The notes under the pieces are model-generated. The model did no database searches, was not told the origin of the DNA, and saw only the letters and a list, made by a program, of their open reading frames with translations. A stretch of 64,000 nt of DNA from Triatoma infestans (lineage: Eukaryota > Arthropoda > Insecta > Hemiptera > Reduviidae), in NCBI GenBank assembly GCA_011037195.1, contig JAAEAF010000374.1, positions 62,001-126,000 of the forward strand, read 5' to 3'. The position numbers were made by a program, and so were the translations under genes. Shown here piece by piece: positions 51,401 through 54,364 of the stretch. The number at the start of each line of letters is the position of its first letter. Within the stretch, counting starts at the first letter, position 1.

Positions 51401-53494
51401 GAATCAATTTCCTATAGAATATACAGAATCTTGAGATTTATTTGTGATATTCAGCAACAAAACTTCCTATTATTCCCCCCAAAAACTTTTATTATGTATA
51501 TTCTATCAAAAATAAACAATAAAATTGGGTATATTATTATTGTTATTTTAATTATAATTTAATTCCACATCATCTATTTTTCTTTAAAAAAATATTTTAA
51601 ATTTCAGGGTGAAAAAGGTTCTAAAGGAGATCCCGGGCCAATGGGATTGCCAGTAAGTTTTTAATCTGCTTTCATAATATATAATAATGTTCATTTAATT
51701 CTTTTTTTAAGATTTGTAAAATATTTTTTTAAATTTCTCTCCCATTAATTTTTTTCATTTTTGAAGCTGAAACAAAAATAAGATATAATAAATTGTACTG
51801 CCTACTTAATAATAGACACAAATCTAATTTCAATGTTGTAAATAATTCTGATAACTGATTGGAAACAGGTTTCATTGAATTAGGGCCGAAATTGCAAATT
51901 ATTGTTCTTGTAATAACGCTGTTTGAAATTTGTCAACATATTTGATTGTTGAAATTAAACAAAAAAAAATTTTAATCTAGTTTGAATGACCTGGCACCTA
52001 GGTCGAAATCTCGCTACGTATATAAAGTGTTTTATACATAATACCTAGGACTTTTTGCCATTTAATTTCAACAATTATATTTTGTTTGTATAAGTTTTCA
52101 AGTCCAATAAATAAAACAAAGTTATAATTTATGTGCTGACGCTGTTTTTTAGTCTCCACTTTTCTCTTTAGCTGTTTCATTAGGAATTAAAAAAAGATGA
52201 TGGGTCGATCTGATTTCATTATCCTAATTTTTGTTCTCTTCTTGTCTTTTGATTGTTACCACTTCACCTGAGTATCCTTGCTAAACAGAAATTTTGCTTT
52301 AAAATATTTTCAAAACATAGTACTCATTTAAACAATCTATTTAAAAATGATCCTGTCTGAGAAAGATCTTATTCTTAAAAAATCATGAAATCCCTTATTA
52401 TGTTTTAGGTGTTAATGATCCTTTTTTTTTTTTTTTTTTTTAAGTTTCTATTTTAAATATTTTATCTTTAAATGTTGATTAAATATTGTAATTTAAATTT
52501 TGTTGTACATATTTAAATGGTCTTAGTTAATGACATAATATAATGAACGTCCTTTAACAAAAAAGGTTATTTTGAAGTAAGCAACGCGTATTTGATTACT
52601 GCCCCCCACAAAAAAAGTATAAACTATCTGCCTATCTGTAAGTTCCTTCGGGTTATTACAAACATCGTTCTAAGAATTATTGCCTCCCCCTAGAAAATGC
52701 AGTTTTAATTCTCGATACTTCATGCATGAAATAGTTGCGTTTGTGTAAAGTCTTGTTGGAAAATATTTGTGCCTTAATTATGGATTTTATAAAAAGACTG
52801 TCAATAAAAAATGCAAAATAATGATTGAATTAGACTAAAATATGATTCTGCAAAGCCAAGCTTTCGTATATAGACGAAAATGCAATTCTAAGTTCATATA
52901 TAAACTATTACAAAAAAAATTTTCTCGCAGGTTATATAATTTCAAGTTACAGAACAACCAGCTTCCATAGCTCTCCAGTCTTTCACTTCTGCAATCCTCT
53001 TCTTGTGAAACGTATGTTAGGAAGTTTGCCCAACTAATTCTTCAATAAATCTTTTATAAATGTCCCCGTAACATCTGCCAGTTGTACTTATTTCAATTAA
53101 GGCGTTCGTCTTGAATTTCTGTCTTTTTATCATCTAATTTCTGGTTTCTTTACCCTTCTGGACCCAGCGGTCTTTGGAGTTTTCAGAAATTGACCTTTAT
53201 GATTAGTTTTGCAAAATTTGAATAATAAACGTCTACGCTATAATCTTAACCACTGGTTTTGAGTCTCTTCCAAATAATGTTTTCAATCTTCTGAATTAAA
53301 AGTTTGTCCATCTAGTTCTGCTCTCTCTAAATTTTGTTCTTCATATTTTATTTATTTTGTTCTTAATATTATTTATAAAAATATTTTTGTTTTGGTCGCC
53401 ATTGTTGTCTTTGTATTTTATAATTTTCCAGGGCCCGATGGGTTTGAGAGGTGAATCAGGCGTACCTGGTCTAATAGGAAAACCAGGAGTGATG
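9422..53494 (+). CDS. Non-fibrillar collagen alpha chain, internal part of gene (19 exons, both ends outside or not found)
   Basis: This overall span covers the exons listed separately. Joined in order they give about 458 codons of Gly-X-Y sequence with several non-collagenous breaks. Every junction has an AG acceptor and GT donor, and the frame stays open across all joins. Such a chain would be secreted or membrane-anchored and would trimerise into an extracellular-matrix triple helix. The breaks at exons 5-7, 9, 11 and 15-17, exon sizes of 36, 45, 54, 63, 72 and 90 bp, and a basic segment near the last third argue against a fibrillar collagen. A transmembrane collagen of the XIII/XXIII/XXV type is my best guess; multiplexin or collagen IV are alternatives. 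No signal peptide, membrane segment, C-terminal NC domain or stop codon lies in the window, so the class cannot be settled. Introns range from 86 bp to 8.4 kb and are filled with transposons. Confidence 0.9.
9493..10916. other. Intron 1, unannotated part
   Basis: AT-rich. 10150-10560 and 10690-10915 are more complex, moderate-GC blocks that could be old transposon sequence, but no motif is readable. Confidence 0.3.
10917..11071 (+). mobile_element. SINE family 1, 5'-truncated copy
   Basis: Starts within the body (CCTAGGAGCCCCTACAGCTC), keeps the inverted repeat GACAGTGTTGTCTGTC/GAACACTGTC and CAGTGCACTGAGAAGGC, and ends GACGCCTTAAATT plus A17. The tRNA head is missing. Confidence 0.85.
11235..12000 (-). 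mobile_element. R1/Jockey-type LINE, 5'-truncated, with open RNase H frame (CDS 11313-11999)
   Basis: A 228-codon minus-strand frame without stops. Residues about 14-20 read DSQAALK. Residues about 53-69 read [17 protein letters not shown], the RNase H core with its Asp, His and Asp. A C-terminal [14 protein letters not shown] segment follows, then a zinc-binding motif [18 protein letters not shown]. RNase H degrades the RNA strand during target-primed reverse transcription. The first catalytic Asp/Glu, the reverse transcriptase and the endonuclease are absent because the copy is truncated at about 12000. The clean frame suggests a fairly young insertion. A second copy of this tail is at 54365-54780. 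Confidence 0.85.
12044..12296 (-). mobile_element. tRNA-headed SINE, family 2, copy 1
   Basis: On the minus strand the head is at 12294-12215, with an A-box-like tract and a B box in GGTTCGATTCC form (here AGTTCGATTCC). The body includes the conserved CTACAGTTAGTAGCGCCC and AGGCGAAGGCCGGAACTAAA. Close copies are at 17571-17815 and 27505-27738, all in the same orientation. Confidence 0.85.
12523..12558 (+). CDS. Collagen exon 2 (36 bp)
   Basis: Acceptor TTTCCACAG, donor GTATTT. It encodes exactly four Gly-X-Y triplets ([12 protein letters not shown]) and is phase 0 on both sides. The intron before it holds a SINE fragment, a LINE RNase H fragment and a second SINE. Confidence 0.9.
12776..12811 (+). 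CDS. Collagen exon 3 (36 bp)
   Basis: Acceptor ATGTTGCAG, donor GTAAGA. Four triplets ([12 protein letters not shown]), phase 0 on both sides. It is only 217 bp after exon 2. The KGDRG motif is common in non-fibrillar collagens. Confidence 0.9.
12812..13225. other. Intron 3, unannotated AT-rich part
   Basis: No feature seen apart from T- and A-runs. Confidence 0.3.
13229..13380. mobile_element. Possible hAT-type terminus
   Basis: CACTGGTTCCCAATGTGGGC resembles the hAT-like terminal sequence CAGTGGTTCCCAAAGTGG found at 24962. No matching opposite terminus was found, so this is tentative. Confidence 0.35.
13514..14390 (+). pseudogene. LINE reverse-transcriptase fragment split by a foldback insertion
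   Basis: Codons from 13595 read [20 protein letters not shown], the RT catalytic box (FADD), then [11 protein letters not shown]. The LINE frame is interrupted at about 13815 by a family A foldback fragment. It resumes near 13975 with [20 protein letters not shown] and DYWRRAAW, then frameshifted C-terminal sequence ending [14 protein letters not shown] codons and A-rich DNA. The 188-codon open frame at 13514-14080 runs through the insertion and is therefore chimeric. It is non-functional. Confidence 0.75.
13815..13972 (+). mobile_element. Foldback family A, copy A1 (one arm plus tail)
   Basis: Matches the right half of the 57011-57306 copy: AAGTCTGTGTTATC, CACACTGTCTGACAAA, CATCCTGAAGATAGG, CGAACGCCCGAAACCGGTCG, GAAGCAGGCTATCACGG and TTTTCCAGCTCTGTGGAAC. 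The hammerhead-like core is at 13862-13891. The left arm is missing. Confidence 0.8.
14391..15265. other. Intron 3, unannotated part
   Basis: AT-rich. 14945-15065 carries a terminal fragment of the unclassified 1.05-kb repeat (TTCTCTTACTACCGTAAG and CCTGATGTAAAACATACAC). Otherwise nothing is seen. Confidence 0.35.
15270..15694. mobile_element. Foldback family B, copy B1 (long near-perfect palindrome)
   Basis: Two arms of about 185 bp face each other around 15480. The left arm has TCCGGTATTTTATCCGT, GACCGGTTTCGGATTTTC and GTGTAGACTCAC-type text; the right arm is its reverse complement. The right end extends about 30 nt beyond the left with ATTATACAGCATTGCGGACC. A possible duplication TTCAATTTT occurs just outside both ends. 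The transcript would form a very long hairpin. The hammerhead-like segment (GATGGATGAAAATCCGAAAC) is in each arm. Confidence 0.8.
15735..16070 (-). pseudogene. LINE RT fragment, minus strand
   Basis: Minus-strand frames read [33 protein letters not shown], then in another frame [11 protein letters not shown] and [13 protein letters not shown]. This is the same RT region as the 13595-13790 fragment, with the second Asp of FADD replaced by Gln and at least one frame shift. Confidence 0.65.
16071..16738. other. Intron 3, unannotated part
   Basis: Moderately complex sequence at 16080-16350 with CACACAA-type runs, and AT-rich sequence afterwards. I see no gene. Confidence 0.3.
16739..17163. other. 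(CA)n array followed by GC-rich block with long open frame
   Basis: A CA/TACA microsatellite (16739-16780) is followed by a locally GC-rich stretch. A plus-strand frame stays open from about 16802 to 17163 but has no ATG at its start. It reads Arg/Pro-rich ([11 protein letters not shown]) and then Thr/Pro-rich and Phe-rich low-complexity sequence. CTACCG then GTAATC at 16855-16866 would make a phase-0 donor. I do not recognise a domain. A transcribed exon or a decayed repeat are both possible. Confidence 0.25.
17420..18180. repeat. Partial copy of the unclassified 1.05-kb repeat, interrupted by SINE family 2
   Basis: Left end CTGTGAAACACTCAAACGTC and TTTCTGTTAC. Right end AAACCACTTTTTGCAG, TTATTTCCGGCGAAATC and CTTACTAGAAGTAAGAGAAA. 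The SINE at 17571-17815 sits between them. A short palindrome, ATTGTCAATATTGG/TATTGACAAT, lies at 17862-17890. Confidence 0.6.
17571..17815 (-). mobile_element. tRNA-headed SINE, family 2, copy 2
   Basis: Same body (CTACAGTTAGTAGCGCCC on the minus strand) and tRNA-like head, with TGGTCTAGTGG A box and GGTTCGATTTCC-like B box carrying one change. It is inserted in the unclassified repeat. Confidence 0.85.
18445..18640 (-). mobile_element. SINE family 1, minus-strand copy with internal deletion
   Basis: Contains the reverse complement of GTCCCGGGTTCGAATCC (B box) at about 18586-18603 and of the CAGTGCACTGAGAAGG core, but the middle hairpin is shortened. The A-box end is degraded. Confidence 0.75.
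18641..19555. other. Intron 3, unannotated part
   Basis: TG-rich, AT-rich sequence without a recognised exon or repeat. Confidence 0.3.
19558..20472 (-). mobile_element. mariner transposon, internally deleted, with intact ends
   Basis: A TA target duplication at 19556-19557 and 20473-20474 flanks inverted repeats starting CGAGGTGTGTAAATTAAG, about 30 bp each. The 915-bp element is shorter than a usual mariner of about 1.3 kb. On the minus strand the transposase starts at ATG 20281-20279 with [10 protein letters not shown]. One base too many in a T run near 20153 breaks the frame before [10 protein letters not shown]. The helix-turn-helix part ([18 protein letters not shown]) follows. Sequence then jumps to [20 protein letters not shown] and DFFLFPKLK, so the segment with the first catalytic Asp and the second Asp region is deleted; only the last Asp (PDLSPCD) remains. 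It is inactive but could be mobilised in trans. Confidence 0.92.
20637..20815 (+). mobile_element. tRNA-headed SINE, family 3, 5'-truncated plus copy
   Basis: Starts within the head at AGTGGGAGGACCCCAGTTCG (B box AGTTCGAATCC). It continues through CCACGACACCTAATTTGG and GTTAAGCCCGCCTGA, and ends in a (TTTAC)n tail. It is homologous and inverted relative to 22220-22425. Confidence 0.8.
21224..21259 (+). CDS. Collagen exon 4 (36 bp)
   Basis: Acceptor TCTCCACAG after a T-rich tract, donor GTGAGT. Four triplets ([12 protein letters not shown]), phase 0. The preceding 8.4-kb intron is the largest seen and carries LINE, SINE, foldback and mariner insertions. Confidence 0.9.
21260..21744. other. 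Intron 4, unannotated AT-rich part
   Basis: No feature seen. Confidence 0.3.
21745..22080. repeat. Unclassified interspersed repeat, uninterrupted copy
   Basis: Aligns with 29285-29420 plus 29650-29715. Shared text includes GTAA(T/C)CTGCACT, GGTTGTGTTTGGTGTTTGGATGG (here GGGTGTGTTTGATGTTTGAATGG) and AATAGCGGATTAGAGTACTT. The other copy is split by a SINE. Confidence 0.6.
22220..22425 (-). mobile_element. tRNA-headed SINE, family 3, minus copy
   Basis: Read on the minus strand: head with A box TGGTGTAGTGG and B box AGTTCGAGTCC, a body including CCACGACACCTAATTTGG, and a terminal TTACTTTAC tail. This is a more complete head than the 20637 copy. Confidence 0.8.
22480..22720 (-). mobile_element. 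SINE family 1, minus copy
   Basis: Reverse complement of the family 1 head and body. It includes the inverted hairpin text GTTGTCTGTAGC and the CAGTGCTCTGAG core. The head is diverged (CCGGGTTCTTATTC in place of the B box). Confidence 0.75.
23164..23195 (+). other. Hammerhead-like motif, isolated
   Basis: CTGAAGA at 23164-23170, an ACCC/GGGT hairpin, then C and GAAAC at 23191-23195. There is no inverted partner nearby. Only the core and one stem can be drawn. Confidence 0.35.
23325..23376 (+). promoter_or_regulatory. Candidate heat-shock-type promoter (HSE plus TATA box)
   Basis: TTCTAGAAGATTC (23325-23337) is a perfect three-unit heat-shock element of alternating nTTCn/nGAAn pentamers. Eight bases further on is TATAAATA (23346-23353), so transcription would start near 23375. 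It lies inside intron 4, 520 bp before exon 5, next to a hammerhead-like motif. It may be the promoter of a retroelement terminal repeat or an alternative promoter of the collagen gene. I see no downstream ORF that identifies it. Confidence 0.5.
23898..23969 (+). CDS. Collagen exon 5 (72 bp), collagenous to non-collagenous transition
   Basis: Acceptor TTTTCACAG, donor GTATTA. The first five triplets are Gly-X-Y ([15 protein letters not shown]). The exon then leaves the repeat with GFDVYAAVK, a hydrophobic stretch ending in Lys. Phase 0 on both sides means it can join exon 6, 7 or 8 without a frame change. Confidence 0.88.
24460..24528 (+). CDS. Collagen exon 6 (69 bp), non-collagenous
   Basis: Acceptor GCGTATAG, donor GTAAAC. 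It encodes 23 residues with no Gly-X-Y repeat, beginning [12 protein letters not shown] and ending YAEIVAVK. It belongs to the gene because it is in frame, has matching phases, is GC-richer than its surroundings, and ends like exons 5 and 7. The purine-interrupted acceptor tract is weaker than at other exons, so regulated inclusion is possible. Confidence 0.75.
24962..26175 (+). pseudogene. hAT-superfamily (ZBED/Buster-like) transposase remnant
   Basis: The left end has CAGTGGTTCCCAAAGTGG, a typical hAT terminus. Frames further on read [53 protein letters not shown] and finally [20 protein letters not shown]. These are the C-H-x(n)-R-W-x-S catalytic-domain and C-terminal dimerisation motifs of hAT proteins of the ZBED5 type. 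Stops or frame shifts occur near 25450, 25706 and 26075. The N-terminal BED zinc finger and the right terminus are not found. Confidence 0.8.
26176..26670. repeat. Homopolymer-rich intron sequence
   Basis: Long T and A runs; nothing else seen before the exon 7 acceptor. Confidence 0.6.
26671..26724 (+). CDS. Collagen exon 7 (54 bp), non-collagenous
   Basis: Acceptor GGTTTTAG, donor GTAAGT. It encodes 18 residues without Gly-X-Y ([18 protein letters not shown]). The NIS tripeptide is a possible N-glycosylation site. The exon is phase 0 and, like exons 5 and 6, ends in a hydrophobic run plus Lys before the following Gly. A hAT transposase fragment lies in the intron before it. Confidence 0.8.
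26725..27504. repeat. A-run-rich intron sequence
   Basis: Poly(A)-like stretches (26740-26960), then AT-rich sequence and a G10 run near 27446. No exon. Confidence 0.6.
27505..27738 (-). mobile_element. tRNA-headed SINE, family 2, copy 3 (best head)
   Basis: On the minus strand the head has 5' CCTCACG and 3' CGTGAGG, which can pair as an acceptor-like stem. It also has A box TGGTCTAGTGG, a perfect 5-bp anticodon-like stem CTCGC/GCGAG with loop CTTTCAT (anticodon position UUC, as in tRNA-Glu), and B box GGTTCGATTCC. The T stem is shortened into the acceptor, so it is a SINE head rather than a tRNA gene. The body follows to the left. Confidence 0.85.
27833..28893 (-). repeat. Unclassified 1.05-kb repeat, inverted full-length copy
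   Basis: Reverse complement of the 7103-8128 arrangement: CTTTCTCTTACTCCTAGTAA at the left, a GT microsatellite, repeated modules marked by ACCGGAAGTACCAC, ACCGAAAGTGCG and ACCGGAAGTGCG at about 28119, 28435 and 28735, and at the right GTAAGAGAAAGTTATGTGAG and TTTCACACCAGATTTT. Module spacing is about 300-316 bp. No coding potential. Confidence 0.8.
29285..29715. repeat. Unclassified repeat split by SINE family 1
   Basis: The flanks 29285-29420 and 29650-29715 join to match 21745-22080. The intervening 228 bp are a SINE in minus orientation. Confidence 0.6.
29421..29648 (-). mobile_element. SINE family 1, near-complete minus copy
   Basis: Minus-strand head with A box TAGCTAAGTGG and B box GGTTCGAGTCC, the body with GACAGTGTTGTCTGTAGC and GAACACTGTC, and the tail AGCGCCTTAAATT plus A-rich sequence. 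This is the cleanest copy in the window. Confidence 0.9.
29905..30075. mobile_element. Foldback family B, single-arm copy B4
   Basis: GATTTTATCCGTCGTAGCC, AACCGGTTTCGGATTTTCAT and GTGTAGAGAGTTGACTTCA match the left arm of 15270-15694. The second arm is absent. Confidence 0.7.
30412..30517. mobile_element. Foldback family A, internally deleted copy A2
   Basis: Left end GTTGTTGTGGTTGGTTATCG and GAGCTGGAAAGCATCAGAGA, then a jump to GAAACCGGTCGATGACC and the right-arm end AAAATATCTCTGA. It is flanked by the 9-bp duplication TACACTATA at 30403-30411 and 30518-30526. Confidence 0.8.
30664..30843 (+). CDS. Collagen exon 8 (180 bp), long uninterrupted triple-helix block
   Basis: Acceptor CACTTTTAG, donor GTAAGT. 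Twenty perfect Gly-X-Y triplets rich in Pro (starting [16 protein letters not shown], ending GEMGPPGAI). This is the longest coding exon here. It restarts the helix directly after the exon 5-7 insert, so it probably nucleates or stabilises the next collagenous domain. Phase 0 on both sides. Confidence 0.95.
30844..31450. other. Intron 8, unannotated AT-rich part
   Basis: No exon or repeat recognised. Confidence 0.3.
31467..31499 (-). other. Hammerhead-like motif with CTGAAGA and GAAACGTTGG
   Basis: Minus strand: CTGAAGA, then a hairpin-capable stretch (GACAA and TTGTA), then GAAACGTTGG. The GAAACGTTGG end is shared with family C. No inverted partner is seen. Confidence 0.35.
31576..31790. 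mobile_element. Foldback family A, copy A3 with deleted left core
   Basis: Left end with GTGGTGGTTGGTTCCGCAGA, right arm with CATCCTGAAGATGGACGAAC and GCCCGAAACC. It is flanked by the 12-bp duplication ACAAAATATATA at 31564-31575 and 31791-31802. The hammerhead-like core survives only in the right arm (31717-31747), with one extra G in CCGGGTC. Confidence 0.85.
31893..32030. repeat. LTR-like repeat related to 1597-1745
   Basis: TTAGTAGTGGTAGTAGTGG, then GGGCTTGTATGTATG, then CACTACTGTTTTTAAAATAA, in the same order as at 1597. It could be a solo LTR whose other end I could not place; 32060-33110 is also of moderate complexity. Confidence 0.4.
32031..33639. other. Intron 8, unannotated part
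   Basis: 32060-33110 may be decayed retroelement sequence; the rest is AT-rich. No protein motif is readable. Confidence 0.3.
33640..33930 (-). pseudogene. LINE C-terminal zinc-finger fragment
   Basis: The minus strand reads [17 protein letters not shown], then [18 protein letters not shown]. This is the C-x2-C-x(n)-H-x4-C motif at the end of R1/Jockey/I-type ORF2. It has stops upstream and is a remnant. Confidence 0.6.
34273..34378 (+). CDS. Collagen exon 9 (106 bp) with internal interruption
   Basis: Acceptor ATATTACAG, donor GTCAGT. It begins with [10 protein letters not shown] and then has a break of about 16 residues ([16 protein letters not shown]). It resumes with GPPGPPGPP and the first base of a Gly codon, a phase-1 donor that fits the next exon. 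Confidence 0.92.
34731..34819 (+). CDS. Collagen exon 10 (89 bp)
   Basis: Acceptor TTTTTCTAAG, donor GTAAGA. It completes the split Gly codon from exon 9 and then reads 29 codons of Gly-X-Y, ending [12 protein letters not shown]. The basic end resembles the basic run of exon 1 and could be a polyanion-binding or proprotein-convertase-accessible site (inference). Phase 0 at its 3' end. Confidence 0.92.
34820..35985. repeat. Very AT-rich, T-run-rich intron start
   Basis: Dominated by T, TTA and A runs. Nothing else is seen. Confidence 0.6.
36024..36990 (+). mobile_element. Helitron fragment, copy 1 (3' end missing)
   Basis: Starts near TATATAGATAAAAATTCAGC and carries helicase-derived codons: [23 protein letters not shown]-like text in broken frame, then [15 protein letters not shown] and LTTNMRVQL. 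These match the Pif1-type helicase of Helitron Rep/Hel proteins, which unwind DNA in rolling-circle transposition. It ends at GACTGAGCCA, just short of the terminal hairpin, where copy 2 begins. Stops occur and the Rep domain is absent. Confidence 0.85.
36991..37972 (+). mobile_element. Helitron fragment, copy 2 (both termini present)
   Basis: Begins TCTATATAGATAAAA (Helitrons start with TC) and ends with a hairpin CCACAGCGAAGCGTGG, then TCGGGTTAA and CTAG, followed by TT. This fits the CTRR end and insertion between A and T. It is nearly identical to copy 1 over about 960 bp, with the same helicase remnant but one base missing near 37624. It is non-autonomous. Confidence 0.9.
37973..38635. 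other. Intron 10, unannotated part
   Basis: AT-rich; no recognised feature. Confidence 0.3.
38640..39842 (+). pseudogene. LINE, 3' half with reverse transcriptase and C-terminus, frameshifted
   Basis: Plus-strand frames in order: [17 protein letters not shown], then [20 protein letters not shown] (RT motif), [12 protein letters not shown] (catalytic A-D-D, with two extra residues), [19 protein letters not shown], then [39 protein letters not shown] and [18 protein letters not shown]. This is the ordinary order of a non-LTR ORF2. The last 150 codons (39342-39794) are open. It ends near an A-rich tail at 39845. At least three frame breaks make it inactive. Confidence 0.85.
39846..40364. other. 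Intron 10, unannotated part
   Basis: AT-rich, with a small GGT/TGTAATG repeat near 40230. No feature. Confidence 0.3.
40365..40450 (+). mobile_element. SINE family 1, 3' fragment
   Basis: ATCTGAGAAGGCTCCGAACA, then GGATATCGACTCGTCTTAAA and a TAAATAAATAAA tail, matching the 3' end of the family. Confidence 0.6.
40951..41086. mobile_element. Short foldback (MITE-like) element
   Basis: Arms of about 38 bp: GCAAAATATTAGTTGGC at the left and CAACTAATATTTTGC at the right, also covering CCAAAGAAAAAA/TTTTTTCTTTGG. The loop holds GGGCACCTTTGGTGTTT, itself a small hairpin. No clear duplication. Confidence 0.7.
41359..41965 (-). pseudogene. R1/Jockey-type LINE C-terminal remnant
   Basis: The minus strand reads [40 protein letters not shown] (second frame), and [20 protein letters not shown], then [19 protein letters not shown], the RNase-H-linked and zinc-finger C-terminus. 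Two frame shifts. Homologous to 5070-5760. Confidence 0.75.
41966..42821. other. Intron 10, 3' part
   Basis: AT-rich with T and A runs leading to the exon 11 acceptor. Nothing recognised. Confidence 0.35.
42822..42930 (+). CDS. Collagen exon 11 (109 bp) with Gly-to-Ser register break
   Basis: Acceptor TTTACACAG, donor GTAGGG. Reads [15 protein letters not shown] and onward in Gly-X-Y. The third triplet has Ser (AGC) where Gly is expected, without a frame or register change. It ends with the first base of a split Gly codon. The preceding 8-kb intron contains two Helitron fragments and two LINE remnants. Confidence 0.92.
42931..43520. other. Intron 11, unannotated part
   Basis: AT-rich; (AT)n near 43220. 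Nothing recognised. Confidence 0.3.
43521..43770 (+). mobile_element. SINE family 1, plus copy
   Basis: Head with A box TAGCTCAGTGG and B box GGTTTGAATCC (one change), body with CTACAGCTCACTGCCCGGTG and CAGTGCACTGAGAAGG, and an altered 3' part without a clear A tail. Confidence 0.85.
44100..44340 (-). pseudogene. Probable LINE RT fragment
   Basis: The minus strand reads [19 protein letters not shown], then [11 protein letters not shown] and SSNEDIRSV. It resembles the RT catalytic box (RFADDIAVF) with the first Asp altered and the conserved helix after it. Short and diverged, so moderately uncertain. Confidence 0.45.
44341..45238. other. Intron 11, 3' part
   Basis: AT-rich; no feature recognised. 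Confidence 0.3.
45239..45327 (+). CDS. Collagen exon 12 (89 bp)
   Basis: Acceptor TTGCTCAG, donor GTAAGT. It completes the Gly codon from exon 11 and then encodes 29 codons of regular Gly-X-Y ([18 protein letters not shown] and onward). The matching split codons of exons 9/10 and 11/12 are the only phase-1 junctions wholly inside the window. Confidence 0.93.
45596..46498. mobile_element. Foldback family C with a family B element nested inside
   Basis: Outer arms of about 150 bp: left GGTTCTTGAAGAATTTTGTC, then CGCCAACGTTTCGTCTTATA and CATTGCTATTG-type text; right is the reverse complement (ACGAAACGTTGGCAAAG, then CCTCAAGAATCTAAACCC). Arms begin near 45596 and end near 46498. The central 45790-46080 is a family B copy. 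The left arm has the hammerhead-like sequence at 45648-45682 (minus). Confidence 0.75.
45790..46080. mobile_element. Foldback family B, copy B2
   Basis: CATCGTAGCATGTATATTCC, GACCGGTTTCGAAGTTTCAT and GTGTAGAGAGTTCCCTTGA face GGGAACAGTCTACACTAACT, GATGATGGATGAAAACCCG and GAAACCGGTGAGTAATAAA. The tail GTTATCTAGTATTGCGGAC lies only on the right. Confidence 0.8.
46690..47110. repeat. Partial copy of the unclassified 1.05-kb repeat
   Basis: Shares ATAGCAAGTTTAAAGAAAAG, TATTTCTGGTAGACTAATTTTGAC-like text, GATTTTCCCGTTTTTGGAG and CACCTCAAAATGGATTAC with the last module of the full copies, in diverged form. Confidence 0.5.
47200..47505. mobile_element. Foldback family B, copy B3
   Basis: GATATTTTATCCATC and GTTTGGGATTTTCATTCATC at the left mirror CCTGACGATGGGTGAGAATC, CGAAACCG and GGATAAAATAGCAGATG at the right. 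The right core (47420-47445) has CTGACGA followed by GAATCCGAAACC. Confidence 0.75.
47745..48300 (+). pseudogene. mariner-like transposase fragment
   Basis: Broken plus-strand frames read [16 protein letters not shown] (helix-turn-helix region), [35 protein letters not shown] and then DEKWILSE, which carries the first catalytic Asp motif. The order matches mariner transposases. Several frame shifts and stops; no terminal repeats found. It differs from the 19558 element. Confidence 0.65.
48362..48692. mobile_element. Foldback family A, full copy A4
   Basis: Long palindrome of two arms of about 150 bp, with a 36-nt tail (GTTGTGGTGGTTGGTTCCGC and onward) only at the left. It is flanked by the 12-bp duplication AACTTCATTTTT at 48350-48361 and 48693-48704. 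Hammerhead-like cores are at 48440-48469 (minus; ACAGGT in place of ACCGGT) and 48619-48648 (plus; GAAAC changed to AAAAC). Confidence 0.9.
48932..49021 (+). CDS. Collagen exon 13 (90 bp)
   Basis: Acceptor is a T9 tract plus TTTAG, donor GTAAGT. Ten perfect Gly-X-Y triplets starting [15 protein letters not shown] 331-bp foldback element ends 239 bp upstream of the acceptor. Confidence 0.94.
49114..49158 (+). CDS. Collagen exon 14 (45 bp)
   Basis: Acceptor TTATCTACAG, donor GTAATT. Five triplets ([15 protein letters not shown]). It is 92 bp after exon 13. The collagenous domain ends here, before the non-collagenous stretch of exons 15-17. Confidence 0.93.
49261..49287 (+). CDS. Candidate collagen microexon 15 (27 bp), polybasic
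   Basis: An AG acceptor (GGGCTGACAG) and a strong donor (CAG then GTGAGA) bound 27 bases that read KYKKLRRRQ in frame with exons 14 and 16. The reading is phase 0, so the segment can be skipped. It is GC-richer than the surrounding intron and would turn the exon 14/16 junction into a strongly basic non-collagenous hinge. The polypyrimidine tract is weak and there is no transcript evidence. It could be a chance AG/GT pair. Confidence 0.55.
49583..49750. mobile_element. Decayed foldback family A copy
   Basis: TTGACCGTTTTGGGCGTTCA at the left and GGTTATTACGGAAAAAATC, then AAACAGAGCTGCGG, at the right recall the two arms and tail, heavily mutated. Confidence 0.5.
49751..50897. other. Intron between exons 15 and 16, remaining part
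   Basis: 50050-50720 is of moderate complexity and pyrimidine-rich. It could be a decayed LINE on the minus strand, but I cannot read a motif. Confidence 0.3.
50898..50939 (+). CDS. Collagen exon 16 (42 bp), Gly/Asp-rich non-collagenous
   Basis: Acceptor TTTACTATAG, donor GTAAGT. Fourteen residues ([14 protein letters not shown]), acidic, flexible and without Gly-X-Y. Phase 0. With exons 15 and 17 it makes a short hinge between two triple-helix blocks. Confidence 0.85.
51026..51142 (+). CDS. Collagen exon 17 (117 bp)
   Basis: Acceptor CATTTTACAG, donor GTAAAC. It opens with RYVQVV, closing the non-collagenous hinge, and then runs 11 Gly-X-Y triplets from [10 protein letters not shown] to GAKGEQ. 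The intron from exon 16 is only 86 bp. Confidence 0.94.
51608..51652 (+). CDS. Collagen exon 18 (45 bp)
   Basis: Acceptor AAATTTCAG, donor GTAAGT. Five perfect triplets ([15 protein letters not shown]). Phase 0. Confidence 0.93.
51653..53431. other. Intron 18
   Basis: AT-rich with no recognised repeat or exon. Confidence 0.35.
53432..53494 (+). CDS. Collagen exon 19 (63 bp, last seen)
   Basis: Acceptor AATTTTCCAG, donor GTAAGG. Seven triplets ([18 protein letters not shown] then GVM). The good donor and lack of a stop show that the gene continues. I found no further Gly-X-Y exon in the remaining 10.5 kb. Confidence 0.93.
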
Positions 53495-54364
53495 GTAAGG
53501 CCTGTCTACTCATAGAGAAAAAAACAAACAAAAATTGATTTTTAATCTAAAAACAAAGCCAACAACAAATTAAAAAAAACCTGCAATTTTTTTGGAGAAT
53601 TTCAACTAACACCGACTAACTAATTTTTTTTTTTTTTGTTTATTTAGTTTTCCTAATTTGTTCTTCAATATTGCAGCCAAATTTACCTCCTCCACTGATT
53701 CTAACATCTTTTTTTTTTTCTTAATTTTTAACTTACTTTTGAATTTATTATATTCTAGTTCAACTAACATTTACCACTTTATATAAATATTTATAAATAT
53801 AAATAAAATATAAATATCCCCTTTTGTACATATAGCTGCTAGATAGGGCTATTTTTTAAAAATGAATAAAAAATATAAATAAAAGAATAAAAGAAAGTTT
53901 ATACATAAATATATACATATAATATACTCGCAAAAAAAAAGAAAAAAATAAAAAATAAAGTAAAAAATAAAATTTAAAAAAAAAAAAAGGGTACTCACTA
54001 TGTCCTGCCATATTTTTTAGTAAGTATCAACAAGGTTCCATACGACATTTAGAACAAAAGACATTTTATCATGTTCTAAATATTAAAACATGTGTACCAT
54101 TTTCTATTCCGGTTCAAATTAATACACGTAGGTCTTAAGCATCGTTCAGAAAATAATATCCAGTATTTTTTATTATTATTATTATTATCATTATTAAAAT
54201 ATGAATTCTGCGCAAAGTAGTTCTTCGATTCCAGAGGATATTCTACAACTACCTAATATTTAATTAAACTATTAATGACAACTATTAATACGTATTTAAG
54301 CTGACAGGGTTGTCATTTTATAGATGAAAATCAACGTTTAAAGTTATATCAGAATCAGTGTGAA